From Ktedonobacter racemifer DSM 44963 (GTDB lineage: Bacteria > Chloroflexota > Ktedonobacteria > Ktedonobacterales > Ktedonobacteraceae): a DNA stretch of 64,000 nt. The stretch covers positions 1,054,001 through 1,118,000 of the forward strand of contig NZ_ADVG01000002.1 of the NCBI RefSeq assembly GCF_000178855.1. Direction: 5' to 3'. The position numbers and the translations under genes were made by a program. Shown here piece by piece: positions 24,670 to 32,454 of the stretch (within the stretch, counting starts at the first letter, position 1; each line of letters begins with the position of its first letter). A model generated the notes under the pieces. It was not told where the DNA came from. It worked only from the letters and a program-made list of their open reading frames with translations, and did not search any database.

Positions 24670-25164
24670 ATGGCAAAAGCAAGCACAACTAAACAAAAAG
24701 AAGAGGCTCAGCAGGAGAACTCCAAGGTCGTATCGGTCAACCGGCAGGCGTACCATGACTATACCGTTGAGAGCACGATTGAGGCGGGCATCTCGCTGGT
24801 GGGAACCGAGATTAAGTCGATTCGCGACGGCAAGGTCAACCTGCGCGGCTCCTACGCCATCATCCGCAACGGCGAGGCCTGGCTAGAGAACGCCCATATC
24901 GCGGTCTACGAGCATGGTAACCGCTATAACCATGAGCCGCTACGCAAGCGCAAGCTTCTGCTGCATAAACGTGAGATCGAGCAGTTGGGCCAGCGCGTGG
25001 CGGCAAAAGGCCTGACCCTGGTTCCGCTCAAGCTCTATATGAAGCGTGGGCGCGCCAAGCTCGAACTTGGACTCTGTAAAGGTAAGAAATTGTTCGATAA
25101 GCGCCAGAGCATCGCTGAGCGCGACGTCAGACGCGACATTGAGCGTATCGTCCGGGGTCGCTAA
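24670..25164 (+). CDS. smpB: SsrA-binding protein SmpB
   Basis: A 164-residue protein, typical length plus a ~15-residue N-terminal extension. Family features are visible along the sequence: the N-terminal NRQAYHDYTVESTIEAGISL, GTEIKSIRDGKVNLRGSYA, ENAHIAVYEHGN, RKRKLLLHKREIEQL, LTLVPLKLYMKRGRAKLEL, and the basic tail GKKLFDKRQSIAERDVRRD. It binds tmRNA and delivers it to stalled ribosomes (trans-translation). GGAGGAAGAAGACGC precedes the ATG. An 8-bp stem CTGCTTGC/GCAAGCAG (24615-24636) lies in its leader. The tmRNA gene is not next to it in this window. Confidence 0.97.
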   Translation: MAKASTTKQKEEAQQENSKVVSVNRQAYHDYTVESTIEAGISLVGTEIKSIRDGKVNLRGSYAIIRNGEAWLENAHIAVYEHGNRYNHEPLRKRKLLLHKREIEQLGQRVAAKGLTLVPLKLYMKRGRAKLELGLCKGKKLFDKRQSIAERDVRRDIERIVRGR

Positions 25165-25203
25165 CGCTTTTCCCGCATCCCTTAGAAAAGAAGGATAACC
25201 TGT

Positions 25204-25572
25204 ATGCGTATTGAAGGATTACATCATGCTCAGATAACGATCCCCAAAGGGGCCGAGGAGGGGGCACGCAAGTTCTACTGCGATATCCTGGACCTGCCAG
25301 AGATTGAGAAGCCAGAGTCGCTTCAGGGACGCGGCGGCTTCTGGCTCCAGGTGGGAGATCGGCAGGTTCACGTCGGCACTGAGGACGGTGTCGACCGCAA
25401 AGCCAGCAAGGCACACCTTGCCTATCAGGTCAAAGATGTCACCGCCTGGCAGGCACACCTGCAAGAGCATGGAATTAAAGTGCTGGAATCCGTGCCCATC
25501 CCCGGCTTCGCGCGCTTTGAGGCCCGCGACCCCTTCGGCAACCGCTTCGAGATGATTGAGCCACTGGGGTAA
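25204..25572 (+). CDS. VOC-superfamily (glyoxalase-like) protein
   Basis: A 122-residue single-module VOC protein: the first beta-alpha-beta unit begins RIEGLHHAQITIP and KFYCDILDLPEI, then GGFWLQVGDRQVHVG; the second has KAHLAYQVKDVTAWQAHL and ends ARFEARDPFGNRFEMIEP. Candidate metal ligands are the His near residue 7, the His of KAHLAYQV and the Glu of FEMIE. The DPFGNRFEM pattern is common in small dioxygenase/lactoylglutathione-lyase relatives. Substrate unknown. It begins 40 bp after smpB with AAAGAAGGAT upstream. Its last codons and stop are inside the left arm of a 34-bp-arm palindrome. Confidence 0.88.
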   Translation: MRIEGLHHAQITIPKGAEEGARKFYCDILDLPEIEKPESLQGRGGFWLQVGDRQVHVGTEDGVDRKASKAHLAYQVKDVTAWQAHLQEHGIKVLESVPIPGFARFEARDPFGNRFEMIEPLG

Positions 25573-25630
25573 TAGATGAGGTGGCAACGTGGCGGAGCCA
25601 CGTTGCCACCTCATCTATTACCCCAGTGGC
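25560..25630. repeat. Long perfect palindrome B, overlapping the VOC stop codon
   Basis: Arms 25560-25593 and 25597-25630 are exact inverse complements (34 bp) with a GGA loop. The left arm includes the last four codons and the TAA stop of the VOC gene, so the right arm is an inverted copy of the gene end. It should form a very stable hairpin between convergent genes. Confidence 0.92.
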
Positions 25631-25652
25631 ATTGCACCATGCTGATGAGTAA

Positions 25653-26333
25653 TTAGCAGACGGCCTCCTCGCGCAGGAGCGCCCTGGACATTGTGGGTCG
25701 CAGGACTCGCTGGTAGACCTCGTACTGCTGCGCGACATGAGAATCTGCGCGCCCGGCAATGACGCGGCTCGCCGGGGCTTGCGAGGCATCGACGTAGAGA
25801 TCCATCGTCAGCGACCCCTCCTGCTCTGGCTCTTGCAAGGACTGGAGCAGGACATCATCGCGCTCCAGCGAGACGCGCCAGAAGTGCTCAGACGCTGTAT
25901 AGCCCTCACGCTCCAGGAGCTGTTTCGCTAGCCTGTTCTGGCTATGCACTGCGATACACAACGCCACCTGCTCGCCGGTCGAGGAACCGTACGTCAATTC
26001 ACGCGCACGCTGCTCAACCATGCGCAGCAGCAAGGTTCCAATACCGCGCCCCCTGTACGCAGGGTGTACCATCAGGGCGAACATGAGTCCTGCCTGCTCC
26101 TCCTCACGCTGCACATCGGCATATGCGACCACACATCCCTGGGTAGTAACAATCACCCAGGCATCTTGCGCCAGGTAAAAACCATTTCTCTGCCATCTAC
26201 GTTGTACGTCTTCCTCAGTCATCACTACTAAGTTCATATCCTTACGTTTACTTATTCTCCACAACTCGGCTACCGCCTGTATATCTGTCATCCTGGGGCA
26301 TCTTGCCGCCAGTTTATGTAGACGTACAATCAT
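25653..26333 (-). CDS. GNAT-family N-acetyltransferase (single domain)
   Basis: A 226-residue protein. An N-terminal part of ~100 residues leads to the acetyl-CoA loop HPAYRGRGIGTLLLRMVEQR (Q/RxxGxG/A motif, about residue 100) followed by LCIAVHSQNRLAKQLLEREGYT, the motif-B helix pair. The C-terminal ~50 residues (DLYVDASQAPASRVIAGRAD) are outside the core. It is related in style to, but not an obvious close paralogue of, the three downstream double-GNAT proteins. The ATG at 26333, with GGAG 7 nt upstream, is preferred to the ATG at 26345. Substrate unknown. Confidence 0.8.
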   Translation of the reverse strand: MIVRLHKLAARCPRMTDIQAVAELWRISKRKDMNLVVMTEEDVQRRWQRNGFYLAQDAWVIVTTQGCVVAYADVQREEEQAGLMFALMVHPAYRGRGIGTLLLRMVEQRARELTYGSSTGEQVALCIAVHSQNRLAKQLLEREGYTASEHFWRVSLERDDVLLQSLQEPEQEGSLTMDLYVDASQAPASRVIAGRADSHVAQQYEVYQRVLRPTMSRALLREEAVC

Positions 26334-26477
26334 TGTTTTCTCCATCCGTCAGCGAGGATGCGTTTGGCTTCCCCCAAACCTATGCGCTACCATATATCAT
26401 TTTCGAGAGCTACAATGGAGAAAGAGTCAGGCAGAGAGCGGCTGACATGCGGGCCTCTCATAACAAGGCCAGTCGCC

Positions 26478-27461
26478 TTAAACCGCCAGTGTCTGTGTTC
26501 TTAGCTCCTTCCCTGCCCGTAGTTCCTTCTCATACTGCGCGGATTGCTGCATAACATGCATACCCGCGCGTGCATATAATTTTGTGGCCCCCGTCAGGCT
26601 CTGCCCATCGACGTAGAGGCTGGCATGTTGGATGCCTCGGCGATAGAACTCGCCAAAGGCCTGCTGCAAGAGCGCCAGGGCCAATCCCTTGCGCCGCCAG
26701 GAGCGCCGCACCCCCAGAGTATGCACCCAGCCCTCACCGTGCTCGTGGCGACAGAGAGCCATAGCGACAATATCCTCGCCAACCTTCACCAGGAAATAGA
26801 GTGATGGATCAAGTTCGTCAAACGCGGTATTGAAGTGCCGCCACTCCTCGTAGTCGCGCGGCATAAAGCCCCAGTGATCCTGGAAAAACTCCATCTCTGC
26901 GTTGAAGATGGCTCGCTCCATCCCCGGCTCAAATGTCGTCAGTCGTACCTCCTCAGGCCAGCTCGCTACAGCAGGTTGCGCATCTAGCGCTATCCCCATG
27001 CGCAACGCATGGCGGATTACCCGGAAACCATGCCGCTCGAAGGCCTGGCAGATAGGCGTTCTCTTTACGTTGGTGCCGATGCCCATCGTCACACGCAGGT
27101 CTGATTCTGCGTTGCTCATCAAGGCCCGGCTACGCTCTTCGACCCAGGTCAGCAGGTAGTCAGCGATACCCGAGGCATACATGGCCGGGTCTACAAAGAG
27201 ATTTGGCTCGAACTGTATATGCAATACATGATAGAGCACGACAGCGCCAACCATGTGCCCCTGGTCATCTAACAGCGCCAGGCTATTCTGCTCCAGGTCC
27301 AGTCCTGGCATACTCATAAAGCGGATGGCGTCGCCCTCAGTGAACTCCGTCTTCCCTTGGGTGGCAAGCTCCTCTAAATTACAGAGCCGTGTCACCTCAG
27401 CCGCGTCCTCCACAGTCAGAGGGCGCGCTCGGTATTCATGCGGCAATTGCTGTATATTCAT
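26478..27461 (-). CDS. Double-GNAT acetyltransferase, paralogue 1
   Basis: A 327-residue protein with two GNAT halves, as in mycothiol synthase-like enzymes. The N half (~1-160) is degenerate at the acetyl-CoA loop; the C half (~170-320) keeps VRRSWRRKGLALALLQQAFG and LYVDGQSLTGATKLYARAGM. The shared core DHWGFMPRDYEEWRHFN occurs in all three paralogues. The frame runs 73 codons further upstream only because the palindromic repeats are open; the start is ATG 27461, though it lacks a well-spaced Shine-Dalgarno site. Substrate is unknown. Successive paralogues at 27698 and 28708 imply tandem duplication with divergence. Confidence 0.82.
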   Translation of the reverse strand: MNIQQLPHEYRARPLTVEDAAEVTRLCNLEELATQGKTEFTEGDAIRFMSMPGLDLEQNSLALLDDQGHMVGAVVLYHVLHIQFEPNLFVDPAMYASGIADYLLTWVEERSRALMSNAESDLRVTMGIGTNVKRTPICQAFERHGFRVIRHALRMGIALDAQPAVASWPEEVRLTTFEPGMERAIFNAEMEFFQDHWGFMPRDYEEWRHFNTAFDELDPSLYFLVKVGEDIVAMALCRHEHGEGWVHTLGVRRSWRRKGLALALLQQAFGEFYRRGIQHASLYVDGQSLTGATKLYARAGMHVMQQSAQYEKELRAGKELRTQTLAV

Positions 27462-27503
27462 CCTTCTATATAATCCCTTTCTAATATCGTGTGCTTGACT
27501 CCT

Positions 27504-27588
27504 CGCGCCTGCGGCGCTCGCCAGGGTAGGTGGTGTGGATGGCGATGGTAGCCTATGGCTACCATCGCCATCCACACCACCTACCCTG
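27504..27588. repeat. Long perfect palindrome C with GC-rich head motif
   Basis: CGCGCCTGCGGCGCTC at 27504-27519 is followed after two bases by a 32-bp arm (27522-27553), a TAT loop and the exact inverse arm (27557-27588). The right arm runs into the first copy of the palindromic tandem repeat. Confidence 0.9.
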
Positions 27589-27694
27589 TAGGGTCCATGC
27601 AAGCATGGACTCTCTCGGGCTACCCTGTAGGGTCCATGCAAGCATGGACTCTCTCGGGCTACCCTGTAGGGTCCATGCAAGCATGGACCCTACA
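27583..27694. repeat. Palindromic repeat family, 39-bp tandem array (2.8 copies)
   Basis: Units start at 27583, 27622 and 27661. Each contains TGTAGGGTCCATGC, AA, GCATGGACTCTC and a short CGGGCT tail. The last unit ends with the full inverse GCATGGACCCTACA, making 27665-27694 a 30-bp palindrome. The array lies immediately after the stop of the double-GNAT gene at 27698. Same family as 3252 and 8532. Confidence 0.88.
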
Positions 27695-27697
27695 ATA

Positions 27698-28681
27698 TCA
27701 GGCCAGTTCTTCGGTGCCTGGCTCCTTGCCTGGGCGTAGTTCCTTCCGATAGGTCAGGAACTCGCGTACGGCGTGCATACCGGCGCGCTCATAGACGCGT
27801 AGCGCCCCAGTCAGGCTGCTGGCGTCCACGCCGAGGAGGACATTGTGGATGCCCCGCTGATAGAAGGCGTTGAAGGCCTCGTGTAGGAGCGCCTGGGCAA
27901 TGCCCTTGCGCCGCCAGGAGCGCCGCACCGCCAGATCATATACCCAGCCCTTATCCTCTCCCTCTTTACCACAAATCGCAAAGCCTGCGATTTCCTCGCC
28001 ATCCATCGCCAGGAACCAGAGCGTGGGATCAAAGGTGTGTGGATCAAGAGCATAATGCGACCAATTTTCGAAGCTGTTCTCGACAAAGCCCCAATGATCA
28101 CGGAAGGCCTCATTATTAGCCTCAAAGACAGCGCGCTCCATACCTGGCTGCGTATTCTGAACACGAATACCATCAGGCCATACAGGCTGCCGAAGTGGTT
28201 CGGCAAGCTCGATCTTCATGTCATAGAAGTGCCGTACAACCTGGAAGCCATGCCGTTCCAGCAGGTGCTGGCGTGATACATAGTGCACATCACAGCCGTT
28301 GCGTAGCGTGACGCGCAGGCCTTCAGGAGCCTGGGTAATATGCTCCCTGGCTCGTGTCTCGGCCCACTCCAGCATGGCGTCCGCGAGGCCGCTCTCACGA
28401 TAGTCGGCACGCGTCTCCAGGTTCATAAAGATATGCACATGCTGCTGATCTTCCACCCAAGCATAGCTCACCAGTTCACCCATTGAGGTGAGTGCCACAA
28501 GTGAGTCTCTTTGTAGATCCACATGGGGTTTAGTAAAGTCGCGCTTAAGATTCTCTGCCGTCTGCTCAGGCTCGATACCAAGTTCTCTATCACGCGCCTC
28601 AAACAGGGCAACCAGAGCCTTGACATCATTCAGGCTCGCAGAACGCACGCTTACGCCCGCTGGTAATGTAGATACATCCAT
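27698..28681 (-). CDS. Double-GNAT acetyltransferase, paralogue 2
   Basis: A 327-residue two-domain GNAT protein, same layout as its neighbours. The N half carries LETRADYRESGLADAMLEWAE; the C half carries VRRSWRRKGIAQALLHEAFN and GVDASSLTGALRVYERAGM. DHWGFVENSFENWSHYALD matches the common core of the family. The ATG at 28681 has AGAGGA 6 nt upstream. It starts 27 bp after the stop of paralogue 3. Substrate unknown; double-GNAT proteins include mycothiol synthase and antibiotic acetyltransferases, but neither can be claimed. Confidence 0.85.
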   Translation of the reverse strand: MDVSTLPAGVSVRSASLNDVKALVALFEARDRELGIEPEQTAENLKRDFTKPHVDLQRDSLVALTSMGELVSYAWVEDQQHVHIFMNLETRADYRESGLADAMLEWAETRAREHITQAPEGLRVTLRNGCDVHYVSRQHLLERHGFQVVRHFYDMKIELAEPLRQPVWPDGIRVQNTQPGMERAVFEANNEAFRDHWGFVENSFENWSHYALDPHTFDPTLWFLAMDGEEIAGFAICGKEGEDKGWVYDLAVRRSWRRKGIAQALLHEAFNAFYQRGIHNVLLGVDASSLTGALRVYERAGMHAVREFLTYRKELRPGKEPGTEELA

Positions 28682-28707
28682 GATTTCCTCTTTTCCTCTT
28701 CGTAGAA

Positions 28708-29721
28708 CTATGCCTGGTTGAGCGACAGAGTGCGCATGTTGCGACCGGGGCGTAACACCTTCTCGAATTTTGCGGAGCGCCGTTCAACCTGCATGCCCGC
28801 GCACTCATAGAGCCGGGTCGCGCCAGTAAGGCTCTGCGCGTCCACGCCCAGACGAATGGTTCGAGTGCCACGCTGGTAGAACTCGCCAAAGGCATGGTGC
28901 AAGAGCGCCAGGGCCTGGCCCTGGCGCCGCCAGGCGCGCCGCACGCCCAGGGTATACACCCAGCCACCCTGTTGGCCTTCGTCGGCGCAGCGGGCGTAGG
29001 CAACGATCTCCTCGCCGTCCATAGCCAGGAAGAAGAGCGAGAGATCAGCCTCTTTCCCCAGGTGGTACTGACGCCACTCCTCGTAGATGTTGGGAATGTA
29101 CCCCCAGTGGTCGCTAAAAGCCTCTTCATGGGCCGCGAAGAGCGCACGGGCCAAGCGCTCTTCTCCCTGTGGCGCTTCCTTCTGTAGCTCTTTGAAGGTG
29201 CGCAGACGAATACCAGGAGCCAACTGTGGCTGCTCCGGAGCCTGCGTGAGTTCACGCTTCATAGTCCAGAAATAACGCACCAGTTCAAAGCCCAGATCCT
29301 TCCAGAGTTGCTGGCGCTGCGTATCATGTTGATACGCCCAGGAGCCAAGTAGGACCTGCGCATCCTCAGGAGCCAGTGCAATATGCGCTTGCGCGCGCTC
29401 CTCCACCCAGCGCATCAGCGGAAGCTCCACCTGGCCGCGATAGGCGGGTAGCACATCCAGCTCGACATCAATCTTTATATGTCGTTTGTTACGCGTATCA
29501 ACGCTGGCGACAATCTCATCTTCCGGCGTGACAATCACTCGAGCATTCTCTTCAGGCTTGCGCGCCGCCTGGCTCCAGGTGCGGCGCAAGAGATTCTCCG
29601 TGGTCTCAGGCTCACCACAATATTCAATCTCACTACTATTCATCACACAAACCGCCTGCTCCACGTCAGCAAGGGTCGCGGGACGCATGTGTAGGCCCTC
29701 TGGTAAGCTCGCGTCAGACAT
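28708..29721 (-). CDS. Double-GNAT acetyltransferase, paralogue 3
   Basis: A 337-residue two-domain GNAT protein. N half: an opening LHMRPATLADVEQAVCVMN and AYRGQVELPLMRWVEER. C half: DHWGYIPNIYEEWRQYH, VRRAWRRQGQALALLHHAFG, GVDAQSLTGATRLYECAGM. The ATG at 29721 has AAGGAGAG upstream; the frame to 29760 is only a read-through of the palindromic repeat at 29741. It is probably the first gene of a run of paralogues. The divergence between copies suggests different substrates rather than dosage. Confidence 0.85.
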   Translation of the reverse strand: MSDASLPEGLHMRPATLADVEQAVCVMNSSEIEYCGEPETTENLLRRTWSQAARKPEENARVIVTPEDEIVASVDTRNKRHIKIDVELDVLPAYRGQVELPLMRWVEERAQAHIALAPEDAQVLLGSWAYQHDTQRQQLWKDLGFELVRYFWTMKRELTQAPEQPQLAPGIRLRTFKELQKEAPQGEERLARALFAAHEEAFSDHWGYIPNIYEEWRQYHLGKEADLSLFFLAMDGEEIVAYARCADEGQQGGWVYTLGVRRAWRRQGQALALLHHAFGEFYQRGTRTIRLGVDAQSLTGATRLYECAGMQVERRSAKFEKVLRPGRNMRTLSLNQA

Positions 29722-29740
29722 CGTGTCTCTCCTTCGTCCG

Positions 29741-29770
29741 TGCAGAATCCATGCAAGCATGGACTCTGCA
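29741..29770. repeat. Palindromic repeat family, single compact copy
   Basis: TGCAGAATCCATGC, AA, GCATGGACTCTGCA: 14-bp arms with one mismatch and a 2-nt loop, between the ABC permease gene stop and paralogue 3. It shares the CCATGCAAGCATGG core with the array at 27583. Confidence 0.8.
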
Positions 29771-29778
29771 TCTCGTGT

Positions 29779-30603
29779 TTAGCCGTTACGTTTCAGGCGA
29801 CCGGTGCGCTTGGCGTAGCGCTCGGCCATGCGGAAAATGGTCATTCCCAGAGGGATACTGACCACACTCATGATGATCAAGGGCCAGGTATAGCTCCAGA
29901 TCTCAGGCGACCAGATAGGCTTGTTGCTCAGTAGGGCTGCGCGCAAGCCATTGAGCACGTAGGTCGCAGGCGAGAGCCAGGAGAAGGGCTGCATCCAGGC
30001 TGGCAGAACGCTGACCGGGTAGTAGACGCCCGACACCAGCAGGATAATGGCACGCACAATGAAGGACATCTGCATGCCTTTCTCGGTGTATAGGAGCGGC
30101 AGGACCGAGGTCGCGATACCGAAGCCAATGAACGAGACGCTGCCCAGCAGGAGCATGAAGATCGCCGTCAGGTAGTTCGCCTGGCTGAGGTCCAGGTGGA
30201 AGAACAGGACCACCACAAACAACTGCAGGCCTGTGAAGAGCAGGCCGTGCACGATGGCGTACCAACAGCTCCCAATCATGTGCGTGAAACGCGAGATAGG
30301 TGCCATAAAGGTATGCTCGATAGTGCCTTCCCAGCGCTCGATGTTGATGACGTCTGTTACGCCATCAAAGGTCACGCTCAAATAGGTCCATACCGAGGTA
30401 CCGATCAGCAAGTACAGGATCATATAGTTGACCTGGGCGGGTTTCAGGTCTGGCGTAGCGCGGGCAATGAACGTAATGCTCAGGGCATTGACCACGTTAT
30501 AACAGAGCCAGACGATCTCCCAGGCCCAATAGCGCTTGGTCAGGTTCCAGTTGCGCTCAAAGAAGGCGTAGGCGGCACGCCCCTGATGTATCAAAGAAGC
30601 CAT
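29779..30603 (-). CDS. ABC-2 type transporter permease
   Basis: A 274-residue membrane protein with six hydrophobic segments, at about residues 25-50, 58-85, 110-140, 145-170 (FMLLLGSVSFIGFGIATSV), 180-205 (IVRAIILLVSGVYYPVSVL) and 235-260. The segment YYPVSVLPAWMQPFSWLSPATYVLNGLR is the ABC-2 signature that precedes the last helix. Residues ~80-95 (NIERWEGTIEHTFMAPISR) match the cytoplasmic coupling region. AAGGAAAA precedes the ATG. The ATPase gene lies upstream on the same strand, so the two form an exporter. Cargo unknown. Confidence 0.9.
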   Translation of the reverse strand: MASLIHQGRAAYAFFERNWNLTKRYWAWEIVWLCYNVVNALSITFIARATPDLKPAQVNYMILYLLIGTSVWTYLSVTFDGVTDVINIERWEGTIEHTFMAPISRFTHMIGSCWYAIVHGLLFTGLQLFVVVLFFHLDLSQANYLTAIFMLLLGSVSFIGFGIATSVLPLLYTEKGMQMSFIVRAIILLVSGVYYPVSVLPAWMQPFSWLSPATYVLNGLRAALLSNKPIWSPEIWSYTWPLIIMSVVSIPLGMTIFRMAERYAKRTGRLKRNG

Positions 30604-30784
30604 GTATATTTTCCTTCTATCTTTTATTGCTACATCCCAAAGATAAGGGGGGATTTTTGTGGGAACTGGTTTTGTATTCCGCTCACCAACGCTGCTCCGC
30701 AGCTAGCCTATCGGCTCAGGTGAGCGGATGGGAAGCCCACTCCCCGGCAGGAGGGAGACCCTCCTGCACCTCCCCTAACTACAG

Positions 30785-31738
30785 CTACTCTTCTTCTTCA
30801 CGCTCGGCTTCGAGGGCCTCGAAGGCCTTCTCCCAGCTGCCATAGCGCTTGATATCTTCTGCTGTGATTGGGCGCGTCGCCGTGTAGTGTATGAAGACTT
30901 CGTTCATCGTGGCGGACTCCTCGCGACCCATCAGGCGTCCAACCTCGCGCTTGAGGTCCTCGGTCTTGCCCAGGGCCATCATGCGCCCCTGGTCGATGAT
31001 CGCCACACGGTCACAGAGGGCCTCGGCCTCGTCCATGTCGTGCGTCGTGATCAGGATTGTCGCTTCATGCTTGTCGCGCAACTCGTTAACAAAGTTCTGC
31101 ACGTCGATCTTTGAGCGCGGGTCCAGGCCCGTTGTAGGCTCGTCCAGCAGCAGGACGATGGGCGAGGTCAGGAAGGCGCGTGCGATGGCAACCTTCTGCT
31201 GCATACCACGCGACATGTTCTCCAGGGGCGCATCAATACGATCCGGCTTGATGCCCAGGCGCGTCAGGATGCTCTTGATTTTGGTCCGAGCCTCGTCGCC
31301 AGGCATGTTGTAGAGGCGTGCCGCGTACAGGAGATTCTCCATTGGCGAGAGCTTCTTGAAGAACGACGCCTCCACGCTCACCCGGTTGATCAGACGCTGA
31401 ATCATGCGCTCGTCCTTAATGACGTCGTAGCCAAAGACACGGATCTGTCCCTCGTCTGGCAGCAAGAGCGTCGAGATCATACGGATGAGTGTCGACTTGC
31501 CTGAGCCATTGGCTCCCAGAATGCCGACGATCTCACACCGCTTTACAACCAGGCTGACATTATCTACAGCTCGCACCTCGGTGCTTTTCTCTGGCTTCTC
31601 TTCGCTCTTCTTCAAAAATTTACCGAAGAATGGACGCGGCTTTGTGAATATCTTTGAAACTCCGTCGATCACGACTGCATCCTGGGTAAAATCCAGTTCA
31701 ATGTCGTCGAACAGAGAATTTTTCATAGTAACGGTCAA
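30785..31738 (-). CDS. ABC transporter ATP-binding protein
   Basis: A ~317-residue ATPase. It contains Walker A GILGANGSGKSTLIRMI (~residue 75), a Q loop (NRVSVEASFFKKLSPMENLL), the signature MSRGMQQKVAIARAFL, Walker B IVLLLDEPTTGLDPRS and the H loop ITTHDMDEAE. An N-terminal extension of ~50 residues (PRPFFGKFLKKSEEKPEK) and a C-terminal acidic tail are extra. The TTG at 31738 is chosen because AAGGAG lies 7 nt upstream; the ATG at 31726 is possible. It is followed, 180 bp downstream, by the cognate ABC-2 permease. Drug or lipid export is the family's usual role. Confidence 0.9.
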   Translation of the reverse strand: MTVTMKNSLFDDIELDFTQDAVVIDGVSKIFTKPRPFFGKFLKKSEEKPEKSTEVRAVDNVSLVVKRCEIVGILGANGSGKSTLIRMISTLLLPDEGQIRVFGYDVIKDERMIQRLINRVSVEASFFKKLSPMENLLYAARLYNMPGDEARTKIKSILTRLGIKPDRIDAPLENMSRGMQQKVAIARAFLTSPIVLLLDEPTTGLDPRSKIDVQNFVNELRDKHEATILITTHDMDEAEALCDRVAIIDQGRMMALGKTEDLKREVGRLMGREESATMNEVFIHYTATRPITAEDIKRYGSWEKAFEALEAEREEEE

Positions 31739-31878
31739 GTAAGTGCTCCTTCCAGATAGCATATTCAGGCAATAACATGTATAAAACCTACAAGAGAGAC
31801 ATCCACCACGAGACAACATCCACGCGTCACTTGCGCATAAAGCCTCCTTCACTGGCAATCGAGGGGCTAGGATCTTAT

Positions 31879-31932
31879 TCCGAAACCCAACGTCACTGTC
31901 GTGACTAGCGCTTCGCGCTCAGGGTTTTCGGA
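31879..31932. ncRNA. Candidate three-way-junction structured element
   Basis: A closed stem CCGAAACCC/GGGTTTTCGG encloses two hairpins, GTCAC-TGTC-GTGAC and AGCGC-TTC-GCGCT. It lies about 140 bp upstream of the ABC ATPase start. It fits either strand; on the minus strand it would be in the 5' leader of the ABC operon. No match to a known riboswitch was recognised. Confidence 0.35.
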
Positions 31933-31971
31933 TCAGAAGTAGATCGAGGGCTTAAGAAAAATACAACAAAA

Positions 31972-32027
31972 AACCGTGGGAACTGGATTTGCGTCTTAGC
32001 CAGTTGCCCACGGTTGAGGTTTTTTTT
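31972..32027. terminator. Bidirectional rho-independent terminator
   Basis: Stem AACCGTGGG-AACTGG (31972-31986) pairs with CCAGTT-G-CCCACGGTT (32000-32015), with one bulged G. Eight Ts follow on the plus strand (32020-32027) and a run of Ts follows on the minus strand, so it can stop transcripts from both sides. Confidence 0.7.
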
Positions 32028-32391
32028 ACGTACTCACCTGTCTCTCTCGACAGGCGGTCCCCCACCCGAAATGGGCATACCGCTCCCCTGGGCCGCCAGG
32101 CAAATGTCTGCCTGGAACGCGCCAATTCCAACACCAGGAGCGCAGAAGGCGAAGCAAGCAGCAGGCAACGCATAGCAATCAGAGCGCACAAAGCCACGAG
32201 GGCGCACAAGCGCAGCATGGCCTGTGAAACGCAGAAGCATATGCTCTGTCATCATTGCCTACTCCTTTCCAAGAGTGTTTTTTTACTGAAGCGGTAGAGA
32301 TAGAAGGTAAGTGCGTGTCTATCGCGCTCCCCACCGTTGGTAAGTATACGAGACGTTCCTGAGCTTTGTCAAGGGCAAAAAGGCGAGAAAA

Positions 32392-32440
32392 TATGGACGT
32401 GTGTGGCGCGAGCAGAATGCCCACGCCACACACGTCCATA
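32392..32440. repeat. Inverted repeat D downstream of the small gene
   Basis: Arms of 17 bp, TATGGACGTGTGTGGCG and its exact inverse, are separated by a 15-nt loop. It lies 14 bp after the stop of the 32455-32820 gene (minus strand) and probably ends its transcript, though no T tract follows. No GC-rich head motif adjoins it. Confidence 0.7.
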
Positions 32441-32454
32441 ACTCGTTTCCCTGT

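Noticed and set aside
26478..27680. Longer GNAT protein starting in the palindromic repeats
   Set aside because: The N-terminal 73 codons are a translation of the repeat array and have no start signal or domain.
27583..27694. Tandem array as a CRISPR
   Set aside because: Units are directly adjacent with no spacers, only 2.8 copies, and the core is a dispersed palindrome; no cas genes nearby.
30196..30723. 175-codon plus-strand frame across the ABC permease
   Set aside because: Antisense shadow; the permease frame has motifs, membrane segments and a Shine-Dalgarno site.
31879..31932. Hammerhead ribozyme
   Set aside because: Three-way junction topology fits, but the conserved CUGANGA and GAAA core strings are missing on both strands.
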